A DNA stretch of 64,000 bases from Rhizophagus clarus (GCA_015698045.1 BLAL01000206.1:1116001-1180000); one strand, 5' to 3'. Counted from the first letter of the stretch, positions 1-11,620 are shown. The notes: generated by a model from the letters alone, not told the origin. Made by a program: numbers and translations.

Positions 1-290
1 TTACCGATCAGCCACGTGGTGGAGCAGTTTTTGTATCTAGTATAGCTAATTATGTAATTGAAAGTGAGTTATTCAGAAGATAATATTTATGTTGAAAAAT
101 ACCTCATATTAATTTATAGTACTGTACATACATATACTACCAATGATTCCGGGATAACCATTATTATTTGAAATTTTTGGATGGTCAACCTTTCCTTCTT
201 TTCCTACTTTTCCTACTTTTCCTACTTTTTCTATAAAAACACTATCCATTAATAAATTATCTTAAATAAATCTGATAAAAAATGTATATA
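1..290. repeat. Left arm of duplicated kinase locus with dispersed ~90-bp repeat
   Basis: Positions about 45-135 match 7902-7980 and 8038-8130: each starts with CTAATTATGTAATTGAAA and the first and third end near TACATACATA. Positions 190-232 carry a short tandem repeat of about 9 bp (TTTTCCTAC, about four copies). The whole stretch corresponds to the 3' flank of the minus-strand kinase relic found in the second copy at 7.9-9.8 kb. No gene is seen here. Confidence 0.6.
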
Positions 291-476
291 TTAATTTATA
301 AAGCTATACATACGTATATTTTGTTCATTTTCAGCATTTTCTATAATATTATTATTCAAATCCTCACTACTGTTTTGTTTACTTAAATTATTTAACTCAT
401 CATTTAAATTATCTTTTTCTTTGGTAACTTTTGAACGAACCTTATTAAGGAATTTTTTTTTCTTTAGTGATTTCAT
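291..476 (-). pseudogene. Kinase N-terminus fused to its own 3' flank by internal deletion
   Basis: This 61-codon ORF starts MKSLKKKKFLNKVRSKV, which matches the start of the minus-strand kinase relic at 9770 (MKSSKKKNFFNKIHSKV). After SEDLNNNI it jumps to IENAENEQ...IRMY, which matches sequence from the 3' flank of that relic (about 8360-8500). The kinase domain and the Cys-rich leader are gone, so this is a deletion derivative. It still reads from ATG to stop, so a short basic peptide could be made, but nothing suggests a function. Confidence 0.65.
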
Positions 477-1105
477 TATTAAATCGAATCAAAATAAAGT
501 TTCGTGTAGAAAAACCATTGTTTTTTATATTAATATTTCGATAGATGATGCGATTTTATTTTAGCAAATTAAATGACGCATGATATATGTGCTGATTTTT
601 TTGATCTCGTGACTTCGGATAAAATAGGATAAGTGATTGCATATTCATCGAATTTTCATCGGAATTTATTGGGAATTATAATTTTTTTAAAAATAATGAT
701 CGAGATCAAATTTCAAATCGTTGATGCATGCTGACAGTCAAGTTCTATAATATCCCAGAAAACATCACTTGTGAAAAGTGATGGTTAATATGAAGTTGTT
801 TCAGCTTAATTTTTCTTTTAACGTCCAAAAAGCTTAAGGGTAGATGAGTTCACTATTTCGTAAATTCAGAAAATTGTAATATAAATATTCAAAGAGGATT
901 TAAACATATACGTTATTTATTTGTTTAAAAAAAAAAAATTAGATTAGGAAATCATAACAATGAAACTGTTATTTAGAAGAATCTCATGATTTAGGTTAGG
1001 ATTTTGGAGGACGGTTACGTGGGAAATCATGTTATATTGGCAACGTGATCTTAGTAATGATCTACCTAATTTTTAGCAAATCAAAGTGGAGCGGATGATT
1101 CTCCA

Positions 1106-1137
1106 TCTCACCTGATGATCGTCAATATCAGGTGAGA
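1106..1137. promoter_or_regulatory. Conserved 11-bp-arm palindrome upstream of kinase start
   Basis: The arms TCTCACCTGAT and ATCAGGTGAGA are perfect inverted repeats around a 10-bp centre, about 80 bp before the ATG and 39 bp before a TATATAAA box. The same palindrome is kept at 11062-11093 in the duplicated copy although its centre has diverged. This suggests a binding site or hairpin under constraint. Confidence 0.5.
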
Positions 1138-1175
1138 TTCATGTACATTCTAGAAAAAAATAATGCAAATGTTTT

Positions 1176-1183
1176 TATATAAA
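1176..1183 (+). promoter_or_regulatory. TATA-like box of the kinase gene
   Basis: TATATAAA lies 42 bp before the start codon at 1218. The same word lies at the same distance in the duplicate (11133-11140, ATG at 11175). Confidence 0.45.
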
Positions 1184-1217
1184 CGATGTTCAAATTTTAA
1201 CTCTTTCTAGTTCCTTA

Positions 1218-2892
1218 ATGGAATCGTTAAAAAGTAAAATTCATCATTCTTTTACTAAGTTTTTAAAAAATAAAAATAGTAAAGTTACCAATAATTTTGT
1301 AGAACAAAACGATGAATTAATGAATAATAAATATTCGGATAATGATTATATTTCATGTATTCCACATGAACAATACGTACGTGATAGTCAACAATATGGC
1401 CTATGTACTGAATGTAAAAAACCAAACACGTGGATTAACTGGTGTATGGAATGCTATTCTAAAAAGTTCAGACAAAATTTTTGTAATTGGACCAGTGGAA
1501 ACGAACATATAGATAAGTTTATTCAAGAATCGCAATTAAATGCGAACTGCGATTATGAATTACTTGAATGGATTCCTTATGATCGATTAAGTGATATTAC
1601 ATTTTTAGCTAAGGGTGGTTTTGGCGTAATTTATGAAGCAATTTGGTTAGATGGAAGGATAATTAACTGGGATACCGAAAAACAAGATTGGAAACGTAAA
1701 GATACAAATATTTATCAAAATGAAAATCTTAAAAGTAATAGAAAAAATGGTTTCTGGGTAATACTTAAGAGTTTAAATAATTCATTAAATATTAATGAGG
1801 ACTTTTTAAATGAGGTAAGCAACTATATTATCTAAATAATGATAATTTATAAATTTTCTATAATAAAAATTATATATGATTATTTATTTATATATACAGT
1901 GGAAATTGCATTTACGATGCCAGCGTAGAGCATGGTCAAATTATACTTCACTCATTCCATTGCTTGGAATAACCCAAGATCCTGATACAAAAAATTATAT
2001 GGTTGTAATGATAAATGCATTCGATGGTAGTTTAAGAAACAATTTATTAATAAAAAAATACAATCCAAATGATAAATTTCGAAATTTATGGGATATTTCA
2101 AGACAACTTAAAGCTATTCATAGTTTAAATTTGGTTCATGGAGATTTTCATAATGGAAATTTACTTTATTTTACTGATAATGTGTTGATGATTAGTGATC
2201 TTGGATTATGTAGATTAGTTAATAATCCTAATAAGAATAATGAAATATATGGAGTTTTACCTTATATTGCACCAGAAGTATTACGCGGTAAGCCATATAC
2301 AAAAGCAGCTGACATATATAGCTTTGGGATTATTATGTGGGAGATGACATCAGGAGTTCCAGCATTTTGTGATATTCCTCATGATTTTAATCTTTGTTTA
2401 AATATTTGTATGGGCGATAGGCCAAAAATTATAGAAGGAACAATGCCTGAATATGTTGAATTAATGAAAAGATGTTGGGATAATGATCCTAAAAAAAGAC
2501 CAACTGCTGATGAATTAAGTGAAATTTTTGATGAATGGGATAAAAAATATCCAATGGAGAAAGATGAAGAAAAGAGGATACCTGTTCCTGGTGAATATAG
2601 TACTATTTATTTAATAAGTTATAATCACTCATTATTTATTATTTTATAATTATTTTATAGATAATGCACCAGAAATCAAGTATCATTTAAAAGCTTACTA
2701 TACAAGTAAAAGATTTACTAGATCAGTCGAATTAAATAAGATTTTATCAAGTGAAAAAATTGTTATTTTGAATGATAATAATGAAGGTATGTGTATAAAA
2801 GTTAATTTTTTATCATAGATATCATGAAAATTTATTTTGTTTTTACAATTATGTAATTAGATGAATTAAATGAATGTATGATCGAAATTTAA
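1218..2892 (+). CDS. TKL-like protein kinase with Cys-rich leader (intact, four exons)
   Basis: Exons read as 1218-1814, 1900-2590, 2661-2786 and 2861-2892, giving 481 aa in frame. All introns are GT-AG (GTAAGC, GTGAAT, GTATGT donors). A basic leader is followed by a putative zinc-binding knot (C63, C66, C76, C79). The kinase domain starts near residue 115: glycine loop KGGFGV (132-137), ATP lysine K184 in VILK, catalytic HGDFHNGN (D281, N286), DLG in place of DFG (D299), APE at 323-325. The C-terminal tail ends DELNECMIEI. The leader and tail recur in the neighbouring relics, which supports the intron positions. HGD and DLG variants recur in this cluster and do not by themselves mean inactivity. 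It is presumably a cytosolic Ser/Thr kinase; the substrate cannot be read from sequence. Confidence 0.85.
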
Positions 2893-4667
2893 ATGAGGGT
2901 TGATTACAAATAGTTTAAAAGAATTATAAAAAGATAAATACAAACCACATCTGCCAATTAAGTGACTCAAATACTCAAATAGCAGAATCGGGTAATTCTG
3001 AGCTGGAACGATCTTACATTCAGTTATTAATTAATCTCTTCTGTAATGACACCCGTGCATCAGTTTGAACTATTTTTTAAAACTTTTGTGTTGCTTATAT
3101 GAGTGGACAGCACACGGTATCTTATTGATTTCTACACGTTGCTAGGGTTGTCAATGGAATTGTATGTACTAAAATAAATTTCATCCATAATTATTTGCTC
3201 GGCTACAACGTATAGTATTGTTTCTAATAAAAGATAATGAATAAAAGTTTGTATAATAAAGCATGATTAGGGCCAACTTGTCTGTACCTGAATCTTATTT
3301 ATTTTGACAGTACTAATGAAATTTTTTTTTGAAGCTCGTTTGTAGAATAAAAAAGTTATTCAAGAAATAATAGTGATTTCAAAATTAATTATTCATTTTG
3401 TTTTATTTGAACAGTACCTGTACATCATGGTACACGATAAGAATTTTGTTTACGTCCTACCTGAATATAATTAACCAGATACCTTTGAAAATTGATGCAA
3501 AGAAATGTTATTCTGAAAAATTTGGACTGGTGGAAATGACTATATGGATAGATCTTGTGTCTTTAAACAAATGTAACTCTATAATTGGAGTAAGCTTAGT
3601 ATTTTTATAAAGCAATTTACTAGTTTATATGTAATACGTGCATTGAAGAAAATTATATAATTTTGATTGTTAAGATAGGAGTCGCAAAATGGAAAATGAA
3701 TTTTTATTGTCTTTGAGAGCATTTTAATACTAGGATTATTTCTATCTGGCTCGAAGTCTTTTTGCCTCTTCTCTCGCTTTTCTAAGTCGTATTAATAAAT
3801 CACGCAGCTTTATATGCAGGAGAAGTTAACCAAGCTCATGAATCTTCCAGGGACTACTCGATACAGAAGTTCAAAGATTTCATTTTATACATCTGCTGAC
3901 TTTTTTGTACTATACAATTGTTTTGCAGAACTTCTCGTATTATCAAGATCTTGCTCGTTATTATCGAAATCATGGTTCTCTGTTTCCTTCTGTATTAGAA
4001 AATTCATTTTGTTTGTCAATATCATGTTCAGACTTTATCAATTTAGACAAAACAGGCATAATTCGGTAGTGGAATAGTTGCTGTGATGCAAGATACTTTT
4101 CAGTTCAGAAGGGGTTCACCCTGTAACCTTGAGTTGGTCCATGGCTGCTGCAACACTTACCTAAAGAAATGTTTCTTCTAACTTAATTTTGCCACACAAA
4201 ATCACGTTGACATTTAGCCGAAAAGGAAATTTTGATACTTTTATTTTATATTATTTAACACACTTCTTAAATGGTTAGACATAGATTGATATATATGAGA
4301 AGATTAATTATATCCGAATGACTAGCCAGAGCATCTAATAACAATGAGTGTGCTCAACGCAATAAGAAGTTTCGAAATTAAATTTTCATCGCGAATATGC
4401 ATTATGTAATAAAGTACTTGATATTTTAAAACATGTTTTTTACAGTTCCTACACGAAACCAAACAATAAGATAGATTAATAAGTAACAACACCCACGTCT
4501 ATCTATGGAGCGTTAAGTTTAGTTTCGACTAATGAATTTGTTGTTTAGTTAAAACATAGTTAATAATAAAGAAATGCACAAAAAAAACATACAAGAACTT
4601 CAATATTATTATATGTTGCTGAATTTTTTTACAAAATATATTTCATTCCACCCCAAGTGAGAAGTAC
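2893..4667. other. Intergenic, with a weak minus-strand coding relic near 3742-4075
   Basis: Mostly AT-rich non-coding DNA. Two plus-strand ORFs here (3398-3610, 3814-4077) use non-ATG starts and look accidental. On the minus strand 3742-3822 reads KLRDLLIRLRKAREEAKRLR and then a stop, a charged helical tail. Upstream minus-strand pieces (ETENHDFDNNEQDLDN near 3960) are polar and coding-like but interrupted by frame changes. It could be the tail of a decayed gene; I do not recognise the family. Confidence 0.3.
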
Positions 4668-4900
4668 AGGACCCAGAAATATATATATAGGGTCAGGTGG
4701 CAAAAAAAATTTTTTATATGAGCTGTACGCATTTTTTTCAGGGCCGGAATTACGATAGTGCTAGTCAATTTCTAAATTAAGAAATAAATCTTTGACCAGC
4801 ACTATCTAAAAGTATCCACAAAAGGAAAGATCTACATGGTTTTTATGGTTCATTGTACGCAAACTCAAACCTGACCCTTTTATGTATATTTCTGGGTCCT
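4668..4900. mobile_element. hAT-like MITE, 233 bp, with 8-bp target duplication
   Basis: Ends are inverted copies starting AGGACCCAGAAATATA and running about 30 bp to GGGTCAGG. The element is flanked on both sides by the perfect 8-bp repeat AGAAGTAC (4660-4667 and 4901-4908). An inner fold-back pairs GATAGTGCTAGTCAA (near 4754) with TTGACCAGCACTATC (to about 4808). It has no coding capacity. An 8-bp duplication with short TIRs fits a non-autonomous hAT-type element. Confidence 0.85.
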
Positions 4901-4908
4901 AGAAGTAC

Positions 4909-5956
4909 AGTATGTGTTCAGGTTTTCTAACATTCCTCCTTTTTATTAGGAATGAAATTAAAAGTTGGCAAATTAATAATTGGACAGAATGTAGATTATA
5001 TGTCATGGTCTGCCAAAATTGCCAAATTAATAGCGTTAATTGCCTTTTTTAGAAGTTGTGGGCAACTTTTTGCTCACAAAACGGTTTAGGGTCAGATAGT
5101 AGATCTGAGACGAGTAAATCATAGAATAATCTGGATTATTCCATGTTTTAATTGTTTTATCAATCAACTCATAACTTGGTACCAATAGGCATATCGTTTC
5201 ACAATTTATACTAAATATTATGTAATATTAATCCTTCATATATAATTAACATTTATAGATAAATAAATAAAAATAGTACGATAAAACCGTGAGCCAATCG
5301 AGCCATGTAATTGTAAATCAGTGGTTAGCAACTAACGCATAATTAGTAATTAAAAATATGTAATGAATTACTTTTAATTAATGTTACATAAAACTCATCA
5401 TATAGATCGTAGAATGATTTCGTCACAACAGATAAAAATTTTTCTTTAATAAAATCTATTACATACTTTTTATTTATTCTATTTTTTTTTTTTTTAATTT
5501 TTATTTTTAGATTTTCCCAAAAATTATTAAGTCATTGAAAGATTTGTTCGTTATATTAATTCCGTTCAAAATTTTGAAGTGATATATTAACTATGCATGA
5601 CTAAAATGTGACCAATGATTTTAACATCATTTGAACATCCTCACGTTGGACAAAATCATAATAAGGTCTTTCTTTACTTCTTTTCGAATAATTAATAACA
5701 TTATCCTTTTTGAAAAATTAATTGAGAAATTTACATAAATGGCACAATGGGAATTTTTTTTTTAACAACATAATCTATATATAATACGATAAATAAAATT
5801 TAAAAACCACATTTCTTACATTGAAGGCTTACATTGCTTTTTTCGAGAATATGCTACACAAAATTCAAAGCCCGGTCTCGATGTATTAATTCCATCGTAA
5901 TAAATTTCGTAAATCGAATGAATTTAATTCATTCATTAATAAATTTTAATTTTAAA
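4909..5956. other. AT-rich intergenic DNA
   Basis: No gene is supported. Long T and A runs occur (for example near 5485-5500). Nothing else stands out. Confidence 0.5.
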
Positions 5957-6810
5957 ATGACTCGTGTTTTCTTTAAAAGGCCCATATTTTGGTGCAAGTG
6001 CGCAAGTTGCGTTATATTATCCAATTACCAGGTAAGTTGGATGCACTAAAATTCTCATTCATTTTACTTCTAATAAGTTTATATTCTTTTAATATTAGAG
6101 GGGTGAATTCGCTCTGAAAGTAAACCAGATGAATATCAAATGGGTGTCGACTCTGTAATATTCCACCTGTAAGACGAATATATATATATATATAAATTTC
6201 TAAAACTTCGTCTTCAATATTCACATTTACGTGATTTCAATTTTTGTTAAATAGGTTGGAAGTAGCGGTTTCATAAAATCACTCTCAGGAGTGGATTGAG
6301 TTTGGTACTTTTTGATGCAAAATTTCATTCCAAATAAATTTAAGGATGAACGAGTTAAACATTCACGTTTCATAAAATATGAAGTAAGAATTTTATAATA
6401 TTTTTTTTTTTTAAAAAAAAAAAGAAAATGGTTATTTTGATAATTTTTACTATTATTTTGTATCAGAAGGCTGGTTTGTGGACGCAGCCAAGAACAAACT
6501 TTCGATAACATGTCAGATCGACCAATCAAAGGTACTGTGCTATAATTGCTGTAATCATTCATTTTTAACAGGTACTGGTAATTGGGCGGAGCTTGTAAAT
6601 GCTTTGATAGATGTTTTTAACGACTCGGAAGACATTTCTTTTGGTATTTTATTATCTGATTAGTCTCTTCAATAAAAAGTTCTAATTATATCTAAACTAT
6701 TAAAAATTAATATGTCAATCTTTTATTACCACTGTTTTAGGTGACGGAAAATCCTGGCTTGATGATTGTAAATTTGATGGAACTAATAGTCAAACGCTGG
6801 GCTAATCAGA
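5957..6810 (+). pseudogene. Decayed multi-exon gene of unknown type
   Basis: Several blocks have coding look and good splice sites but no continuous model. A possible first exon 5957-6031 starts ATG and ends CAG|GTAAGT. A block from about 6255 to a GAA|GTAAGA donor near 6386 stays in one frame with a single TGA (it includes NFIPNKFKDERVKHSRFIKY). A block from 6467 reads either KAGLWTQPRTNFR then stop, or in another frame FVDAAKNKLSITCQIDQSK. A block after the AG near 6571 reads GNWAELVNALIDVFNDSEDI, and one after the AG near 6741 reads GDGKSWLDDCKFDGTNSQTL then stop. No family is recognised. The stops TGA and TAA could have arisen from CGA and CAA by C-to-T change. Confidence 0.3.
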
Positions 6811-8490
6811 CTTTTCTATATTGAGCTGCAAATCAATTTATGGCACAAATAAAATTTAGATCTATAACACTGTGACTAAATCTCTTTTATCTATAGACTT
6901 CTTTTATTCTGTCTTTGAAAAAATCATAATTAATAATGGTAATTATGTTTATTAGATAATATCTTGGAAAAAATTTTCTCTCTATTAGTTTTTTTGAAAA
7001 TCGAGTATTAATAAAATAAATTAGAAATAATTTGATCAATATGTGGAACTCATAAATTAGGCTTTTGAGTTTTCAGATTTCACCAAAAAATTATTTCTTA
7101 CTTTTTACAGTCAGTCTGATAGATTTTCTAACTCTTTAAAAGAATACTGTATATGATACCAAGAAATATTGGTAACTTTACGTGAAAATAGAAACTGCAT
7201 CAATGGAAAAAGTTTAAATCTCCTGCACAATATGAAACTTCTGCCAGTAGTCCTATTAGTTTAAGTTCATGGATTTTCTAGTGAACTTTATATTTTTACC
7301 AATTTATTTTAGTTTCATGTACTTGTTGACATAAACGACATAAGACACCAATGTACTAATGACAGGTGCTCATGCATCTCAAAGGCTTGATGATCTGATA
7401 ACTTCGTTGCTAATTAAAGAAAATATATTAAAGAATGAATAATTGAATCATTGATTAATAACGAACTTTTAAAAATAGATTCGATGAGAAACTGCGCTTT
7501 TTTTTAAGTTTATATTCGTTTTAGTTAAATTGCATTTGTTTTATTTAGTAATTATAATGCCGATTCACTCAGGTAAAATACTAAGCTAAAGTTAAAAAGT
7601 TGACATTTATAGAAATTTGATTAATATTTGATATTATTTTAGAAATTAAACTAAGCATTTGATTTTTTTTTTGAAAACAAGGTATTCCTTATGATGGTGT
7701 CAGAGAATATAGTATGGTTGAGCTAGTCTTATAAACTTATATTTGAACTCTAAAAATTATTTTAAATTGAACATTAAGAAATCTTCCGATATATTGATAT
7801 CGCCCAAAATCAACCCATTGCATATCGTGTTCTTGACTGTATAAATGAGATAAATTAGGAGGCATTCGCCTCTTTACATAATTATATAAATTATCTACCT
7901 TATCTAATTATGTAATTGAAAAATAAGTTATTCAAAATAATATTTATGATAAAAAAAAAAATAACTTGTACATACATGTATTATTATGTAAATGAAGTAA
8001 TTGAGGAGACAATAATTTCCCTGTATACCTATTTGGCATAACTAATTATGTAATTGAAAAATGGATTATTCAGAATAAAATTTATGATAAAAAAAATACT
8101 TCATATTAATTTATGTATAGAACTGTACATACATAGGCTCTTACTGTATTTGTCAATGTCAAGTAACTTTTCCCGCTATAAATACATTATCCATCTTAAA
8201 TAAAACGTAACAAAATATAAGTATTAGAATTTTTAGTACTATACATACTTTTATCCCTTCCCTTTACGATTTTGTAACGTCTATAATGTTTTGAGTAATA
8301 TGTATTATTTTCTATAAAATCATTAATAGTTTATCTTAAATAAATAAATTAAATATATAAATATTAATTTATAGTGTTATACATACGTATACTCTCAATG
8401 TATCTAAAATGATTAAAACATGCATAAGTTTCTAAGTAATTTTTAATTTTTTGTTCATTTTCTTCATTTTCTATATCATTAGTAGATTAT
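6811..8490. other. Intergenic DNA and 3' flank of the minus-strand kinase relic
   Basis: 6811-7900 shows nothing recognisable. 7902-8490 contains two copies of the ~90-bp repeat also present at 45-135, then sequence matching 240-300 of this window. It is the downstream flank of the broken kinase at 8543-9770 and part of the segmental duplication. Confidence 0.45.
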
Positions 8491-8542
8491 CTTAATTAAG
8501 ATATAATAAAATATAAAAATCTAAAAATATATTATTATTACC

Positions 8543-9770
8543 TGGGACAGGTATTCTCTTTTCATCATTTCTTTCTATTGGATATTTTTTACTCCATTCA
8601 TACAAATTAATGCTTAATTCATTAACTGTTGGTCTCTTTTCAGGATCATTATCCCAACATCTTTTCATTAATTCGACATATTCGGGTATTGCTCCTTCAA
8701 TAATTTCTAGTTCATCGCCCTTGCAAATATTTAAACAAGTATCCTGATCATGATGATTACCTGATGTCATTTCCCAAATGATAATTCCAAAACTATATAT
8801 AATGGAAGGAAGAACCTTGTGTATATCATCATTTAATCTAGGATCGCTAATCATTATTGAATCATAACCTGCACAAAGCAGATTTCCACTATGTAAATTG
8901 CCATGAATGAGATTTAATTTATGAATAGCTTCAAGCTGCTTTGAAATATCCCATAAATTAAAATATTTATCGTTCGGATTGTATTTTTTTTACCAATAAA
9001 TTATTTCTTAAACTACCGCCAAATTCATTCATCATTACAATCATATAATTTTTCGTACCAGTATCTTGTGTTATTCCAAGTACTGGAATAAGAGTGGTGT
9101 AATTTGACAATGCTTCATGTTGACATTTTAAATATAAATTCCACTGCATTTAAAAAAAAAGTTAATTATTAAATAAATAATATTTTGTAATTTGTTTAAA
9201 TAATACCTACATACCTTATCTAAGGAATGTTTATCATCACCTAAATTGTTAAGCATTACTTGGTAGCCATATGTTTCATCATTACAAACTTGTTTATAAG
9301 TAAGACGTTCCCAATCTTGTTTTTCATAATCCCAATTCATTATCCATCAATCTAACCAAGTCGCTTTATAATTTGTATACATTCCATCAATATCGCTTAA
9401 TCGATAATAAGGAATCCATTCAAGTAGTTCGAATCTACTTTCTTGCATTTAATTGTGATTTTTGAATGAACTTATCTGCTTTCTTATTTCCACTAGTCCA
9501 ATTTCCAAGATTTTTTTTAAATTTTTTAGAACATCATTTCTTGCACCAATTATTATCTGTATATGGTCGATTACATTTAGGACATCTAACATTTTTATGC
9601 TTATCATGTATAAAATTTGATAAAATATTATTATTCAAATCCTTACTACTGATTACATTAATTAAATTATTTAACTCATCATTTAAATTTTTAAAATCAA
9701 AATTATCTTTTTCTTTGTTAACTTTTGAATGAATTTTATTAAAGAAATTTTTTTTCTTTGAAGATTTCAT
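8543..9770 (-). pseudogene. Broken TKL-like kinase (minus strand, second copy)
   Basis: The ATG at 9770 opens MKSSKKKNFFNKIHSKV, followed by the Cys-rich leader CPKCNRPYTDNNWC. The frame then breaks several times between about 9540 and 9310. The exon boundary before WNLYLKCQHEALSNYT (about 9150) is kept. In the kinase domain the catalytic motif reads HGNLHSGN, so the catalytic Asp is lost; DFG is replaced by SDPRL and the activation loop with APE is deleted. The C-lobe (YSFGIIIWEMTSG, MKRCWDNDPEKRPT) and the splice site after PVPG near 8543 remain. It cannot be an active kinase. It is divergent from the kinase relic at 11175, mirroring 291-476 and 1218. Confidence 0.85.
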
Positions 9771-11174
9771 TATTAAATTGAATCGAAATGAAGTTTCGTG
9801 TGGAAAAACGATTGTTTTATATTAATATTTCGAAATTTATTTTTAGATGATGCGATTTTATTCTATTTTTATTTTTAAGTATGTGCTGATTTTTGATCTC
9901 GTGTTTCCGGATAAAACAGGATAAGTGGGATTTTCATCGGATTTTATTGCGAATTATAATTTTATATAAATAATGTTCACATATTTGAATATTAAATACT
10001 CGAAACTGAAAATTTTTATTTCAGAAAGTACGAGATCAAATTTTAAATCGTTGATACATGCTGTTTTATAATATTCCAGACGTTTTAAGGGTGATATTAG
10101 ATATTGTGAATATTCGTATAATTACGGAAAATTAAAATTTAAATATCCAAAGGGGATTTAAACACATATGTTATAAAAATAGACTAGGAAAGGAAGACGG
10201 GTTAATGAGGAAACGTTTGTAAATCATGTTATTTAACATAGTGTTTGGATCCGGATAGAAACCGTTATCCGGATAAATTAAAAAATTATCCGGTTTTATC
10301 CGGATAATCCGTCTCGGATAAAAATCCGGATATACTGTATTCGGATAGAATCCGAAATCCGAATATTATTATTTTTTTGTAATCGAATTTTAACAAACGA
10401 AATTCATAGCATTTGTGTAGTTAACCGTGACATTGGTTTACAAATTAAATCCATGGCATTTACTTAATTAAATTCGCGGCATCCATTTAATTAAATTACG
10501 GTTGCAAAATCTTAATTTTGGCCGGCACTATGAATTTTGCCTAAATTATGCTCGCAAAAAGTATTTGGCGTATAATTTTTAAAATGTGGTTAAATAATCA
10601 GTCATTTATGACTATTTTTTTCAGAAACAATTATTATGAACATAAACCATCATTCTGAAATTTTAATAGTTAATATTTTTTAGCATGGAGAATAAGTTTA
10701 GTTAAATGACCAAAATATATTGGAGCTAAAAAATTTTATGATTAATTATAGCTGAAAATTTGTACAAAATTTGGATAAAATCAACAATACAAAATTCTAT
10801 TTTTAACTTATGAGTCAAAACTTAAGAAATGATTAACCACTGTTAATTGACTAAATCGATTCTTATTTTGGGAATTAATTTCAATCCTTCACTGGACGAA
10901 AATTTAATAATTAAATATTTTTAAAAAAAATTTTTTTTTATCAGGATTCCGGGTCAAACCGGATAATTCTTGACCGGATAATTTCGAAAAAAAAAATTAT
11001 CCGGGTTCAACCGGTAATTTAACACCGAGATCGTAATGATCTGCAAATAAATGATTTTCAATCTCACCTGATGATCTTCAAACATCAGGTGAGGTTCAAA
11101 TTTCAAGTACATTCTAGAAAAACAAAAAATATTATATAAAGCCGATGTTCAAAATTTAAATCTCTCTAATTTCA
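9771..11174. promoter_or_regulatory. Divergent intergenic region, second copy, enlarged by an insertion
   Basis: 9771-10235 and about 11030-11174 align with 477-1217. The intervening ~0.8 kb is a repeat insertion described separately. The palindrome (11062-11093) and TATATAAA (11133-11140) next to the downstream kinase relic are kept. Confidence 0.5.
10241..11027. mobile_element. Probable non-autonomous DNA element with CCGGATAA-rich ends
   Basis: This stretch is absent from the otherwise matching first copy, so it is an insertion. Both ends are rich in CCGGATAA/TTATCCGG words. The left end begins about GTGTTTGGATCCGGAT and the right end reads about ATCCGGGTTCAACCGGTAA then AACAC, a loose inverted match. 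A diverged copy of the right end lies at 63518-63660. No transposase is seen. A clear target duplication could not be read, so exact ends are uncertain. Confidence 0.5.
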
Positions 11175-11620
11175 ATGGAATCGTTAAAAAATAATATTTT
11201 CTATTCCTTTACTAAATTTTTAAAAAATAAAAATGGTTTAGAACAAAATGATTTGAATAATGATTGTATTTCACATAATCCACATGAACAATACATACAT
11301 AATAATCAACAATATGACGTATGTACTGAATGTAAAAAACCAAACACGTGGTCTAATTTGTGCAAGAAGTTTATTCAAGAATCACAATTAGATGAGGATA
11401 GTGATTACGAATTATTTGAATGGATTTCTTATGATTGATTAAGTGATATTATATTTTTAGCCAAAGGTGATTTTGGCATAAATTTATTATGAATAATTTA
11501 TGAAGCAAAATTGAGAAATAAATTATTTATTAAAATAAAAATCTAAAAATAATAGAAAAAATGGCTACTGATAATTTATTAAATATTAATGAAGCTATAT
11601 CAGGAGTTGTATAGATTTTT
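11175..11620 (+). pseudogene. Truncated kinase relic (duplicate of the gene at 1218)
   Basis: It begins MESLKNNIFYSFTKFLKNKN, close to MESLKSKIHHSFTKFLKNKN at 1218. About 24 residues between the Cys knot and KFIQESQL are deleted, so the second Cys pair is lost. A stop (TGA, 11436-11438) falls in the WIPYDRL motif. Short remnants follow (KGDFGI, then NINE), and the sequence jumps to the SGV of the distant TSGVPAF motif, so nearly all of the kinase domain is deleted. Confidence 0.8.

Larger units (their letters stand above)
477..1217. promoter_or_regulatory. Divergent intergenic region between two kinase copies
   Basis: The minus-strand kinase relic and the plus-strand kinase are transcribed away from each other across this 740-bp stretch. 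It aligns with 9771-10235 plus 11030-11174 in the second copy, which has about 0.8 kb of extra DNA in the middle. Shared landmarks include AAGTTTCGTGT, ATGATGCGATTTTATT and the CACCTGAT/ATCAGGTG palindrome near the plus-strand start. It probably served as a two-way promoter; this is inference. Confidence 0.5.

Noticed and set aside
6012..6562. Minus-strand ORFs 6012-6224 and 6227-6562
   Set aside because: They include homopolymer-encoded Lys/Phe runs and a TATATA stretch; the plus strand has better splice-linked blocks.
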